This document shows positions 54,431-63,123 of a stretch of 64,000 nucleotides of DNA, one piece after another (within the stretch, counting starts at the first letter, position 1; the number at the start of each line of letters is the position of its first letter). The translations under genes were made by a program, and so were the position numbers. This stretch comes from Clostridiaceae bacterium (lineage in GTDB: Bacteria > Bacillota > Clostridia > Peptostreptococcales > Natronincolaceae). Location of the stretch: assembly GCA_020832135.1 (NCBI GenBank), contig JAFIFG010000052.1, positions 1 to 64,000 of the forward strand, in the 5' to 3' direction. Below the pieces are notes generated by a model. That model searched no databases. It was not told the origin of the DNA and worked only from the letters and a program-made list of their open reading frames with translations.

Positions 54431-56248
54431 CTATGATTTTACAGAATATATATCAGAAAATTCCACATGTATTTTTTCAATATATTGATTTTGTGGTTCC
54501 ATAACATCAGTCATTTTTTTATCATTTTCCAATGCTTTGGATGGTAACGTTATAATAAATTCACTTCCTTTACCATATTGACTTTTAACTTCTATTTCTC
54601 CTTTATGTAAATGTACTAAAGTATATACAAGAGACAATCCAATACCACTACCTTCATGCTTTCTTGTAAGGGATTTATCCACCTGTCTAAATCTATCAAA
54701 TATTATTTGTAACTTATCTTCAGGTATTCCTACTCCTTGATCCTTTACGATTATCACAATGTAATCCGACTTATTATATAAATTCACTGCAATTTCATTA
54801 TGTCCTTCAGTAAATTTCACTGCATTAGATAATAGGTTTAACATGATTCTTTCAACGGCATTAGGATCTACAGCAATTATTTTTTCTTCAACATCTGTGT
54901 CAAATACTAAGCTTATATTCTTGTTTTCTGTATATTCTGCAACAGACAAGGTTATATCTTCAACAATGTTTACTATATTGCAGTTTTGTAGCTCCAATTG
55001 AAAATACCCTGAATCCATTTTAGTAACATCTATTAAATTGTTGATTAATCTTATCATTCTATTGCAATTTTGCTTTAATATCCTCATCCGTTTATGAATA
55101 TTTAAGGTATCCTGTTGTACATAACTTGCTATATCTAATTCTAAAATTTGTAGGGTGCTAAAAATTAAATTAATAGGTGTTTTAAATTCATGGGATAGAT
55201 TTGAGAAGAATCCCGTTTTTAAATTATCGTATTCGATAGCTTCCTGCAGTCGTTTTTTTTCCTCTTTCATTTCCTTAGACAGTTCTATTGCCCTTGTTTC
55301 ACTGGTTAAATCTCTAATAACATTAATAATAAACCTTTCTCCCTCAGAGATAAAGGAAGTTCCTCTCATCTCTACGTCGACATTTTTCCCATTAGCTAAG
55401 GTAATTGTATCCTTTACTAAAACTGTCTTTGCCTTATTCATTTTCAATTCTTCTATTTTCTCTTTAAAATCAACATAGTTATTAAATAGACCTGCTAAGT
55501 CTTTAACTTTTAAAACTTTTAAAGATGTAGATTTATCATTCCTTAGTATTTTTACAGCTTGGGTATTACTATATACAATTTCATCCTCTTTGTAGACCAA
55601 TACAGCATCAGGTAACACCTCTAGAAGTCTCCTATATCGTTCCTCACTTGTCCTGAGATTTTTCTCAAATAAGATGCTTCGATTAGCATCATTTAGCATT
55701 AAAACAATTAAAATCAGAGTGACAGTGGAAAAAATAGTTAACAGGGTAGTAACGATAAACCATGTTGCAAATGTTAAATCTAATGTAATCCATAACAAAA
55801 GTTGTTTTAGTAAACTATAAAGTATAAAGGCCTTAGATATTCTTTTAATATCAAGTATTATAACAGGGGTTTGTGTTTTTTTATAAGGACTTAATGTATA
55901 TGCTAAGACAATGGGTAATACAATTAGTATAAAAATTCCTGGCATCGTGCCAGTTCCACCTATATATAGTCTATATAAAGAAGGTATAATCCCTGCAATT
56001 ACACCGGATTTCCATCCAAGCCTATAGGTTACTATAAAGATCGGCACACTCCTCAAGTCAAATATAAGTCCTTCATACTTCAAGGGATTAAGCATAATAA
56101 GCATAGATAAAACCCCCGAAGTAAGTGTAGCAAGACAAAACCAACAGTATTTATCATTTCTTCTTTTTGTAGTTACTTCTAAAATCTTCGTATGAACAAA
56201 TGTCACTGAAACTATTAATGTCATGTTTTGAAAAAATATACGAAGCAT
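54431..56248 (-). CDS. Membrane histidine kinase with LytS-like sensor and PAS domain
   Basis: The 605-residue product has five to six membrane helices (about 1-190) with the 5TMR_LYT motif pattern (R-S-V-P-I-F-I; P-S-L-Y-R-L-Y-I-G-G). A PAS domain (about 205-320) follows, then HisKA with N-L-S-H-E-F-K-T-P near residue 355 (His-phosphorylation site) and HATPase with N-L-L-S-N-A-V-K-F, D-Q-G-V-G-I-P and G-S-G-I-G-L-S. No response regulator is next to it, so it is an orphan kinase. Such sporulation-type orphan kinases are common in Clostridia, but the target is not shown. Confidence 0.9.
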   Translation of the reverse strand: MLRIFFQNMTLIVSVTFVHTKILEVTTKRRNDKYCWFCLATLTSGVLSMLIMLNPLKYEGLIFDLRSVPIFIVTYRLGWKSGVIAGIIPSLYRLYIGGTGTMPGIFILIVLPIVLAYTLSPYKKTQTPVIILDIKRISKAFILYSLLKQLLLWITLDLTFATWFIVTTLLTIFSTVTLILIVLMLNDANRSILFEKNLRTSEERYRRLLEVLPDAVLVYKEDEIVYSNTQAVKILRNDKSTSLKVLKVKDLAGLFNNYVDFKEKIEELKMNKAKTVLVKDTITLANGKNVDVEMRGTSFISEGERFIINVIRDLTSETRAIELSKEMKEEKKRLQEAIEYDNLKTGFFSNLSHEFKTPINLIFSTLQILELDIASYVQQDTLNIHKRMRILKQNCNRMIRLINNLIDVTKMDSGYFQLELQNCNIVNIVEDITLSVAEYTENKNISLVFDTDVEEKIIAVDPNAVERIMLNLLSNAVKFTEGHNEIAVNLYNKSDYIVIIVKDQGVGIPEDKLQIIFDRFRQVDKSLTRKHEGSGIGLSLVYTLVHLHKGEIEVKSQYGKGSEFIITLPSKALENDKKMTDVMEPQNQYIEKIHVEFSDIYSVKS

Positions 56249-56327
56249 TTAACTCTAGCCTCCTAATATATAATTATAAGTTCATCTATTCTTTCGACAT
56301 TTATCTACAATTACCTTTAAAAACCCC

Positions 56328-56351
56328 AAAAAAAGAACCTAAACGGTTCTT
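56328..56351 (-). terminator. Terminator of the divergent deacetylase gene
   Basis: Minus strand AGAACC-GTTTA-GGTTCT followed by TTTTTTGGGG. Confidence 0.8.
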
Positions 56352-56364
56352 CAAATTAAAACTT

Positions 56365-57204
56365 TTAATTAATATCAAATAATTTAGATGCAGGAACTAT
56401 CTCTACTCCCATCTCCTCTAATATAGGTATCATTTCCTTTATAGCTTCTGCTGTCACCTTTCCTCCTTCTGGCCCTACGTGGCCTATGGCAATAGCTGTA
56501 CCATGTTTAATAGCTAATTCTCCTAAAATCTTTATTTGTTTCTTTATAGACTCAACATTTTTTTCATTATCTAAAAATACATTGCGTTCTAATATCGGTA
56601 TTTTATATTCTTCTGCTGTTTGTCTTACTATGGAGTTTGTACTGGTTTTACTGTCCACAATATACATATTCTTTTCCTTTAGAATTTCTATAATAGCAGA
56701 TATGATTCTTTTGTCTTCAGTAACTTTAGAACCCATATGATTGTTTATTCCTACCGCATAAGGAACTTCTTCTATAGCCTCTCTTATAATGTTTTTTATT
56801 TCCTCTGTGGAAAGCATAGTGGTAATGCCTTTTTCTCCTAACCATTTAGGGTTTCCAACATGTGGCTCCATTGGTACATGTATAATTACCTCATGGCCAC
56901 CCTCATGGGCTAATGTTGCATCTTCTTTTGTATAAGGTAGAAAAGGAATAACTGCACAGGTTAGAGGTCTAGGAATAGCTAGCATTTCCTTCGTACCATC
57001 ACCTGAATTACCAAAATCATCTATAATGATAGCCACCCTTCCTTTTACTCCTGTATTATTGGTAGGTAGCGGATGATACATTGCAGTATCTCTACTAAAA
57101 TACATCACCCCTAATATTAAAACTCCGACTACAACTAGAAGTATTAATACTGACAATAGAATCTGTTTTTTCGTTATAATAATAAAAAAATTTTTCTTTC
57201 TCAT
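56365..57204 (-). CDS. Divergent polysaccharide deacetylase (YibQ/DUF610)
   Basis: The 279-residue product has one N-terminal membrane helix (about 13-33). V-A-I-I-I-D-D-F-G near residue 53 (metal Asp pair), I-I-H-V-P-M-E-P-H near 110 and G-I-N-N-H-M-G-S near 153 are the family motifs. The fold is a NodB-like deacetylase facing outward. It probably modifies wall glycan. Function of the family is not settled. Confidence 0.85.
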   Translation of the reverse strand: MRKKNFFIIITKKQILLSVLILLVVVGVLILGVMYFSRDTAMYHPLPTNNTGVKGRVAIIIDDFGNSGDGTKEMLAIPRPLTCAVIPFLPYTKEDATLAHEGGHEVIIHVPMEPHVGNPKWLGEKGITTMLSTEEIKNIIREAIEEVPYAVGINNHMGSKVTEDKRIISAIIEILKEKNMYIVDSKTSTNSIVRQTAEEYKIPILERNVFLDNEKNVESIKKQIKILGELAIKHGTAIAIGHVGPEGGKVTAEAIKEMIPILEEMGVEIVPASKLFDIN

Positions 57205-57414
57205 GGTATCCCTTCCCTTATTTTTATTTGTAAATTTTATAGAAAATTTACTTATTTTTAGGAAATTCTTTAAATGAATAAAATTTTTTAATATTGCAAA
57301 CTATAGTAGTGCAGGTATTTTACTAATAAGGATAAAGTGAAGCTTAATTTAGGGGAGTTTTCCTCCCACTGAATTATAGTGGAAGAAAAAATCCCTTTAA
57401 AAGGAGGTGTTTTT

Positions 57415-57786
57415 ATGTCAGAGGAAAGAAATCCTAATCGTACTCAAGATTCACCTAGCTGGGGTAAATTAATTATAAGATTTATCTTATCTGCCATAGT
57501 AATAGCAGTGGCCGCTTTTATTACTCCTGGTTTTAGAATTGAGGGTTTATGGGGTGTTATTTTTGCAGCATTAGCTATTTCTATTATTAACTATATATTG
57601 GAAAGAGTATTTAATGTAGATGCCTCACCTTTTGGTAGAGGAGTTATTGGTTTTATCGTAGCAGCAATTGTAATTTATATAAGTCAGTTTATAGTACCTG
57701 CAATGACAGTAACATTCCTAGGAGCCATCATAGGTGCTATCGTTATAGGTATTCTAGATATAGTTATACCAGGAAAAACTATTTAG
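57415..57786 (+). CDS. Phage-holin-family (PF04020) membrane protein
   Basis: The product has 123 residues from the ATG at 57415, eight bases after AAAGGAGG. A short acidic N-terminus is followed by four helices with P-G-F-R-I-E-G-L-W-G and D-A-S-P-F-G-R-G-V-I-G-F. A relative of the gene at 44265. It precedes the DnaA-box cluster. Confidence 0.8.
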   Translation: MSEERNPNRTQDSPSWGKLIIRFILSAIVIAVAAFITPGFRIEGLWGVIFAALAISIINYILERVFNVDASPFGRGVIGFIVAAIVIYISQFIVPAMTVTFLGAIIGAIVIGILDIVIPGKTI

Positions 57787-57798
57787 TCTATACATAAC

Positions 57799-57926
57799 TT
57801 ATGCACATAGAGTTATCCACAGCATAGGTTATTAAATAAAGATTAATGCTCTATCAGATATTAGAATGATGTATGAATTGTGAATTGTAAAATTTTTATG
57901 CACATTACTCACAATTTTTATCCACA
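57799..57926 (+). promoter_or_regulatory. Cluster of four DnaA boxes
   Basis: TTATGCACA (57799-57807), TTATCCACA (57813-57821), TTATGCACA (57896-57904) and TTATCCACA (57918-57926) are all on the plus strand and all match TTATNCACA exactly. They lie in the intergenic gap between two convergent genes. Four perfect boxes in 128 bases are unlikely by chance in AT-rich DNA. No dnaA gene is near, so this is probably not oriC but a DnaA-binding cluster that titrates DnaA or regulates neighbours. Confidence 0.75.
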
Positions 57927-57931
57927 GCAAC

Positions 57932-58648
57932 CTATGGATTTTCTGAAAAATATTTTTGTATTCCTGTATATATGCTCCATGCTATTTTTTCCTGATATGC
58001 AGGTTTATTCAATAGTTGTGCTTCTTTAGGATTAGATAAAAACCCACACTCTACTAGGATTGTGGGGATATCTAATCCTTTTATAATATATACTCCCTCT
58101 TTTGATAATGCTACCCTTGTATTTTTCTTATCTAATGTTTCAATTAAAGATCCCTGTACTGCATCCGCCAGCTTCTTACTACTGGGATTATCCTTCGGAT
58201 AGAAGGTTTGAGCTCCATAATACTGGGTTTGGGGAAAGCTATTAAGATGTATGGTAATAAATATATCCGCACCGCTATTTTTTATTATCTCCTTTCTTTC
58301 TCTCAGGTCCTCATTTTTCTTTTGTCTTAAACTTCCTCCTTCAGAATATAACCCCTTATCTTCTGTACGAGTCATAATGACTACCGCACCGCTCTGTTCA
58401 AGGTAATCTTTCAAATACTGAGCTATGGCTAAGTTAATATTCTTTTCTTTGATACCATCTTTAGATATAGCTCCGGGATCAACACCTCCGTGTCCAGCAT
58501 CTATAGCAATAACTTTTGTTATAGCTGGTAATGTAGAAACATTTACCCCCCTTTTGCTTCTACCGACCCCTACTAAAATCAAACTCATTATTAGTAATAT
58601 GCTTAGGATTACTATTAACCATTTCTTTCTTATGATCATAACCTTCAA
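57932..58648 (-). CDS. cwlD: N-acetylmuramoyl-L-alanine amidase CwlD
   Basis: The product has 238 residues from a TTG at 58648 with AGGAGG upstream (GTG two codons earlier is possible). One signal anchor (about 10-30) precedes I-A-I-D-A-G-H-G-G (zinc His and Glu site) near residue 48, T-I-H-L-N-S near 133 and V-E-C-G-F-L-S-N near 200. CwlD makes the muramic-delta-lactam precursor of spore cortex with PdaA. Sporulation gene. Confidence 0.9.
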   Translation of the reverse strand: MKVMIIRKKWLIVILSILLIMSLILVGVGRSKRGVNVSTLPAITKVIAIDAGHGGVDPGAISKDGIKEKNINLAIAQYLKDYLEQSGAVVIMTRTEDKGLYSEGGSLRQKKNEDLRERKEIIKNSGADIFITIHLNSFPQTQYYGAQTFYPKDNPSSKKLADAVQGSLIETLDKKNTRVALSKEGVYIIKGLDIPTILVECGFLSNPKEAQLLNKPAYQEKIAWSIYTGIQKYFSENP

Positions 58649-58877
58649 AATCACTCCTCCTACTTTTTCATTCTTGATTTAGTAAATAGACTTCTATTTA
58701 TATATATGAATGCTAATGGCTAATTACAATAAAAATTTTTTTCATTTTAAAACTTCAGAATTTTATTTTAATATAAGGAAAAAATAAAATTAAGTAGCTA
58801 ACTCAAATCTGTGATTAGATGTTAATTACTTAATAAGTTCAATGATCCTAAATTTCATAACGAAAGGAGATAAAAAT

Positions 58878-59105
58878 ATGGAAAATCCAAAGGATAAAAA
58901 ACAACTTTCAGCTCAATTACACCAATTAAAACTAATAAATGAGAGGTCTAAAGAATATCTTTCTGCTATGGAATTATTAATGGTAGATGATAATAATAGC
59001 CGTTTAAAGGATGGTCAATTACGAAAAGAAGTAGAAAATATCACTACTAGTATTAATGCAGTCTCTGAAAGTATTTCTTCTTTAGAGAATGTATTAGGTA
59101 GATAG
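58878..59105 (+). CDS. Small coiled-coil hypothetical protein
   Basis: The product has 75 residues from the ATG at 58878 (GAAAGGAGAT upstream). The whole chain is helical with heptad spacing (L-H-Q-L-K-L-I-N-E-R-S; L-R-K-E-V-E-N-I). No family recognised. Confidence 0.65.
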   Translation: MENPKDKKQLSAQLHQLKLINERSKEYLSAMELLMVDDNNSRLKDGQLRKEVENITTSINAVSESISSLENVLGR

Positions 59106-59209
59106 AACTGAGAGGATATGCCTAAAACACATACGACATATTTCCTCTATATTCTTCAGCATATTTCCCAGGAAAACTGTAAATAGATGCTTCTTTCTAC
59201 ATAAAATAA

Positions 59210-59290
59210 GACTAAATTCAGTGAGACTTCTACTTTCACTAAGTTTAGTCAAAAATAAAAAGACTGCCACAATGAAGTAGCAGTCTTTTT
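59210..59290. terminator. Pair of hairpins at the prophage edge
   Basis: The first, 59210-59250, has arms GACTAAATTCAGTGA and TCACTAAGTTTAGTC. The second, 59258-59290, is AAAAAGACTGC-(CACAATGAAGTA)-GCAGTCTTTTT with T-runs both ways. They isolate the gene at 58878 from the prophage genes on the right. Confidence 0.7.
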
Positions 59291-59410
59291 GATATAGCGG
59301 TATTATCTCTTTGAGAATTTTACATATTGAATTTCCAAGGGTTTCAAGTGATTTTGTTAGTTGTATGTATGTTATTTCCACCATCCTATAGGAACTTATA
59401 GACCATTACA

Positions 59411-59755
59411 TTACAACATACTTTGAACCTTGGTCTTTGAAATTGAACCCTGATAATCAATTAAGTATTTATTATCCTTAATTGCTTCATGAACATCCAT
59501 TAATAGTTGACCATATTGACTGTAAGTGTCAAAAGTAATATCAAACCCTGAATCTAAGCTTCTAAGGAATTCATTTGCAATGTGGATTTGAAAGCCTTTG
59601 GTGATTACTTGATTCGTGAATATTAGACTGTTTTTATTTTGTCCATTTAAAATCTTGAAGCTGATAAATACTATTGGTTTTCCATTATCTGATCCTGTTA
59701 ATAACAAGTTGTCCACTTTCACTTTATAGGTTCCATTATCTATTGTTCTTTTCAT
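59411..59755 (-). CDS. DUF669-like phage protein
   Basis: The 114-residue product reads K-R-T-I-D-N-G-T-Y-K-V-K-V-D, K-P-I-V-F-I-S-F-K-I-L-N-G-Q-N-K-N-S-L-I and Q-V-I-T-K-G-F-Q-I-H-I-A-N-E-F-L, close to phage DUF669 proteins found beside single-strand-binding and recombination genes. It overlaps the previous gene by ATGA, so translation is coupled. Confidence 0.7.
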   Translation of the reverse strand: MKRTIDNGTYKVKVDNLLLTGSDNGKPIVFISFKILNGQNKNSLIFTNQVITKGFQIHIANEFLRSLDSGFDITFDTYSQYGQLLMDVHEAIKDNKYLIDYQGSISKTKVQSML

Positions 59756-59922
59756 AATTTATCCATCCCTTCAATTCGTTTTAATTTATCTTTTAAGATG
59801 TTTAATGCCATAGTGTGATACTCTATGTCCTTTTTTCTTGTATCTCTCTGTAAAGTCCATTCTAGCGCCTGTATTTGTGCTCTAAGCTTACCAACATCAT
59901 TACTTGATACAACTTTCATCAT
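59752..59922 (-). CDS. Small phage hypothetical protein
   Basis: A 56-residue frame starts at the ATG at 59922 (or the next one) behind GGGGTGACC. It is helical (L-R-A-Q-I-Q-A-L-E-W-T-L; A-L-N-I-L-K-D-K-L-K-R-I-E) and overlaps the next gene by four bases. Typical small prophage gene; function unknown. Confidence 0.65.
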   Translation of the reverse strand: MMKVVSSNDVGKLRAQIQALEWTLQRDTRKKDIEYHTMALNILKDKLKRIEGMDKL

Positions 59923-59939
59923 TAGTGGTCACCCCTTCC

Positions 59940-60167
59940 TTATCCCCAAGTGCCATTGGGATAATAGTGCAGCCATTCACCATTGTTGAAATGAACTTCA
60001 AGGTGGGTCCTATGTTCTTTGACCTTCTTTGGTGTCCAATCTTCCTTGTAGTCAGTTCCATGTCCTGAATTATGCCTTACATAAGTTGATTTGAATAAAT
60101 CTTTTGCGGCTCCTGAAAGCTTGTTGAATCCCTTCACCTTTTCAAAATCAATTTGAATATAATTCAT
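59940..60167 (-). CDS. Small phage hypothetical protein
   Basis: The product has 75 residues from the ATG at 60167 with AAAGGAGATTG upstream. G-F-N-K-L-S-G-A-A-K-D-L-F and G-E-W-L-H-Y-Y-P-N-G-T-W-G (aromatic C-terminus) are visible. It lies five bases past the GIY-YIG gene stop. Family unknown. Confidence 0.65.
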   Translation of the reverse strand: MNYIQIDFEKVKGFNKLSGAAKDLFKSTYVRHNSGHGTDYKEDWTPKKVKEHRTHLEVHFNNGEWLHYYPNGTWG

Positions 60168-60171
60168 GTAA

Positions 60172-60672
60172 TCAATCTCCTTTTTTATTATTCGCATAAA
60201 TCCAAGTTAACTTTTTACCATCCACTTCACCTGCAAAGTTTGTTCTACCAGTCAAACAGTTGCTTATATATGCAGTTCTTATTCCATAAAATTCGCCCGC
60301 TTCTTTTATTGACCTAAAATGCCTATTGGTTGTAAGACATATTACAGGTTTATAATATCTACCCTTTCTGAAATTCCCACCACTTTCAATGTTGTATCCA
60401 TGCTTCTTATCTGTCGAATTGTATTTTACAATTAACTCAATTTCTTTAATTTTGGCTTCACGTTGACTTAATTCATTAAATAGAACCTCATGGTTGAAAT
60501 TCTCCCAACCATACTTTTCAATGTCAGTTATTAAACCAGGATTAAACCTATAACCTTTCCCTTCCATCCACCTCTTTTCAGGCATTAAGCTGGTAATCCC
60601 CACATAAACCTTACCTTTTGGTGATGTAAGCTTATAAACACAATACTTTTTACTCTTCCCTATCTTGACCAA
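60172..60672 (-). CDS. GIY-YIG endonuclease-like protein
   Basis: The 166-residue product has the GIY-YIG nuclease motif C-V-Y-K-L-T ... G-K-V-Y-V-G-I-T in the first 30 residues, and the conserved Arg/Glu region after it. The C-terminus (I-C-L-T-T-N-R-H-F-R-S-I-K-E-A) looks like a NUMOD-type DNA-binding module. Such proteins are often free-standing homing endonucleases in phages. It is transcribed away from the Cro/C1 gene. Confidence 0.85.
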   Translation of the reverse strand: MVKIGKSKKYCVYKLTSPKGKVYVGITSLMPEKRWMEGKGYRFNPGLITDIEKYGWENFNHEVLFNELSQREAKIKEIELIVKYNSTDKKHGYNIESGGNFRKGRYYKPVICLTTNRHFRSIKEAGEFYGIRTAYISNCLTGRTNFAGEVDGKKLTWIYANNKKGD

Positions 60673-60685
60673 CCCCTTTTAATAT

Positions 60686-60769
60686 TTAAGTGTTCGCTTA
60701 ATTATTAAGTATATGCTTATGTTATCACTTAAATTTTAATATGTCAATATATTTTTTAAGCGAACACTT
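60686..60769. promoter_or_regulatory. Paired operators between GIY-YIG and Cro/C1 genes
   Basis: TTAAGTGTTCGCTTAA (60686-60701) and its complement TTAAGCGAACACTT (60756-60769) are 54 bases apart and face each other. They sit in the divergent promoter region and are the likely sites of the Cro/C1 regulator at 60821. The sequence between them has AT-rich -10 boxes. Confidence 0.75.
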
Positions 60770-60820
60770 GCTTTTTTAATATTATGCATGTATTATTGAT
60801 TATAAGGGGAAGGTGATTGG

Positions 60821-61036
60821 ATGCCAGTATCATATAAAAAATTGTTCCATCTATTAGTTGATAGAAATATGAAAGATGTTGACCTAAGGAAAGCTGCTAA
60901 CATTTCAGCACCAACCATGGCAAAATTAAGACAAGATAAGGTTGTCCAAACTGATATAATCGGTAAGGTATGTAAAGCTTTGGATTGCCAACCTGGGGAC
61001 ATTATGGAATACATACCTGATTCATCTGAAGAATAA
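60821..61036 (+). CDS. Cro/C1-type helix-turn-helix regulator
   Basis: The 71-residue product (RBS AAGGGGAAGG) reads Y-K-K-L-F-H-L-L-V-D-R-N-M-K-D-V-D-L-R-K-A-A and S-A-P-T-M-A-K-L-R-Q-D-K (recognition helix), ending D-C-Q-P-G-D-I-M-E-Y. This is the short YozG-type XRE family. It should bind the paired operators upstream and control its own gene and the divergent nuclease operon. Confidence 0.9.
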   Translation: MPVSYKKLFHLLVDRNMKDVDLRKAANISAPTMAKLRQDKVVQTDIIGKVCKALDCQPGDIMEYIPDSSEE

Positions 61037-61080
61037 AAAATGAAGCACCTGGATAAGTTCCAAGTGCTTCATTTTTTATT
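61036..61080. terminator. Bidirectional terminator between the regulator and the beta-helix protein
   Basis: AAAAAATGAAGCAC ... GTGCTTCATTTTTTATT. T-runs on both strands. Confidence 0.85.
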
Positions 61081-61087
61081 CTAATAT

Positions 61088-62956
61088 TTAATTACTCATA
61101 GGCCTTCTAAATACACAAATAAAGATTCCAAATAACAAACAGATTTTCACCAACTCTATCCATGTAAGATTGGTTTCAGATTGAGTTTGAAGTGGTTCGT
61201 TACTTCCTCTATCATTTGTACCATTAACATCAGAACCAACATTCACATTGACATTGATAGTTAAACCATCCCCATCTTCCTGGACCTTTACACCATCAGG
61301 AACAATGCTCGCAGCATCAATTTTAATGGTTTGCTCTTGGCTTATGGGTATTGGTATATTATTTGGACTTACTGATGCCACTTGTCCATTTGATGGGTTC
61401 TGATTATCTGCTTGATTGGTGTTTTGATTGCTAGTCGAACGATCATCACCATAAAAATAATTATTGACTACTGAACTAGAACTTGGATTGATTTCTGCAA
61501 TATCTGTGGTTGACCTTGATGAAGAATTTGAAGTTGACGTTGAAGTTTGTTCTTGGGAACTCACCTGGTCAACATTTGATTCCGAAGGGGTTTGAGTTTG
61601 TTCCTGTTCTTCCTGGTCAGTATCTTGTTCTTCTTCCTGCTCTTGTTCCTCTTGGTCATTATCTTCCTGTTCTTCATCCCCAGGGGTTTCATCTTCTTCA
61701 CCAGGTTCTTCAACTGGTGGTTCTTCATCAATAGGGTCTTGGGGTTCTTCTTCATCAGCAGGTGGTTCTTCTTCTTCTTCTTCTTCTACTGGTGGTGTAT
61801 ATTCTTCAACCAAATATGTCAATCCATTGGTCAATCCAATGATTTCTGTTCCTGTCAGTGCTTCTGCTTCTGATTCATTGGTTGTCAAGGAACCATCTGT
61901 CTTTGAATAACTTATAACATCATCCACAGTGACTTTATAGTGCTTCCCTGATTCAAGTCCTCTTATTTTACCATCATCTTCTATTCCTAATGATTCAGGG
62001 GCAAGAACAACTTCTGTAGGTGGAATTTCATAAATCAATTTCAAAAGTGAATTATTCATTTCAGGGTTTATATCATGCAATTCAACTTCTGATTCAAAGT
62101 CATAGTCATTAACCCAATCTATAGGAACAATACCATCATCTTTGAATAATTCAGTCAAGATTTCCAATGATGATTCTAAAAGATTTAAGTTCCCATATGC
62201 AGCATTTGCAATATCAGCACCACCATATGTTGCTGCATTATCATATACCTTGGATTCAGTAACTTTCATAAACCCATAGTTTGAAATACCGCCACCAAAT
62301 TCACCTGCTGAATTACCTGTGATGGTACTATATAAAATATTGCATGTTGTAGGTGATACAGAATTCCTTATTGCACCACCATCTTTGGTTGCATATCCAT
62401 TTTGTAAAATACTATTTTCAATAGTCACATTGGCCATTTGATTTACATAGATATGCCCACCTTGGACTGCCTTATTATTGTCAAAAACACAATTGTCGAA
62501 AGATACTGTTCCACCAATTACTTTTACTGCACCACCTTGAGAGTTAGAGAAAGAGTTCTTAAAGTTTACATTCTGAAAAGATGAATTCGTATATATAAGA
62601 ACAAATGCATCAGGTGAATTAATTTCACCACCATCAAAAGTAATATTTTGAACTACTGAATTTACACCATCCATGTTTATATAACTTGTTTCATTCATCC
62701 TTTTTAGAATGATATGTTTATCGTTGTCACCAATCGTAATGGTAGAAAAAATATTAATTACACCATTGATACCAATAACATCACCATCTTTTGCTTGAAT
62801 CATTGCTGAATACAATTGTGATAAGTTTGATACTGTCACTGTGACTTCTCCCGCCGCATTTACCATTCCTTGCATTCCTTGAATTAAAGGTACTGCTCCA
62901 ATCAAACAAATTAATAAAAGGGTAACTAATAACCTGCTTTTCTGCTTTCTGTTCAT
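61088..62956 (-). CDS. Large surface protein: beta-helix domain, acidic Pro/Glu/Gln-rich linker, C-terminal membrane helix
   Basis: The product has 622 residues from the ATG at 62956, eight bases after GGGGGAGG. A signal peptide (1 to about 36, ending V-N-A-A-G) precedes parallel beta-helix rungs (about 45-260; V-S-F-D-N-C-V-F-D-N-N-K-A-V and I-T-G-N-S-A-G-E-F-G-G-G-I). A linker rich in E, P, D and Q (about 390-470) and a Ser/Thr/Asn-rich region (about 470-590) follow. The last ~25 residues form a membrane helix with R-R-P at the end, but without LPXTG. Its own terminators flank it, so it is an independent unit inside the phage region. It may be an adhesin or lysogenic-conversion gene. Confidence 0.8.
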   Translation of the reverse strand: MNRKQKSRLLVTLLLICLIGAVPLIQGMQGMVNAAGEVTVTVSNLSQLYSAMIQAKDGDVIGINGVINIFSTITIGDNDKHIILKRMNETSYINMDGVNSVVQNITFDGGEINSPDAFVLIYTNSSFQNVNFKNSFSNSQGGAVKVIGGTVSFDNCVFDNNKAVQGGHIYVNQMANVTIENSILQNGYATKDGGAIRNSVSPTTCNILYSTITGNSAGEFGGGISNYGFMKVTESKVYDNAATYGGADIANAAYGNLNLLESSLEILTELFKDDGIVPIDWVNDYDFESEVELHDINPEMNNSLLKLIYEIPPTEVVLAPESLGIEDDGKIRGLESGKHYKVTVDDVISYSKTDGSLTTNESEAEALTGTEIIGLTNGLTYLVEEYTPPVEEEEEEEPPADEEEPQDPIDEEPPVEEPGEEDETPGDEEQEDNDQEEQEQEEEQDTDQEEQEQTQTPSESNVDQVSSQEQTSTSTSNSSSRSTTDIAEINPSSSSVVNNYFYGDDRSTSNQNTNQADNQNPSNGQVASVSPNNIPIPISQEQTIKIDAASIVPDGVKVQEDGDGLTINVNVNVGSDVNGTNDRGSNEPLQTQSETNLTWIELVKICLLFGIFICVFRRPMSN

Positions 62957-63069
62957 ATTATGAACCTCCCCCAATTATGTATTTTTGCAGTGAACAACTG
63001 CATACTTATATTATAATTGGGTTTTGTCTTAATTTGTTGTGTTTGGTCGAATTAGTTAAAAAGTACCAA

Positions 63070-63106
63070 AATAAAAAGAACCCACACTTTTGAATGTGAG
63101 TTCTTC
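63070..63106 (-). terminator. Terminator after the tape-measure gene
   Basis: Minus strand AAGAACTCACA-TTCAAAAG-TGTGGGTTCTT followed by TTTATTTT. Confidence 0.85.
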
Positions 63107-63123
63107 CATAGTATTCTTATTGC

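Noticed and set aside
57799-57926. Chromosomal origin oriC
   Set aside because: No dnaA, dnaN or AT-rich unwinding element is next to the DnaA boxes.
59094-59384. 96-residue minus-strand open frame
   Set aside because: It runs through two terminator hairpins and has no ribosome-binding site or family pattern.
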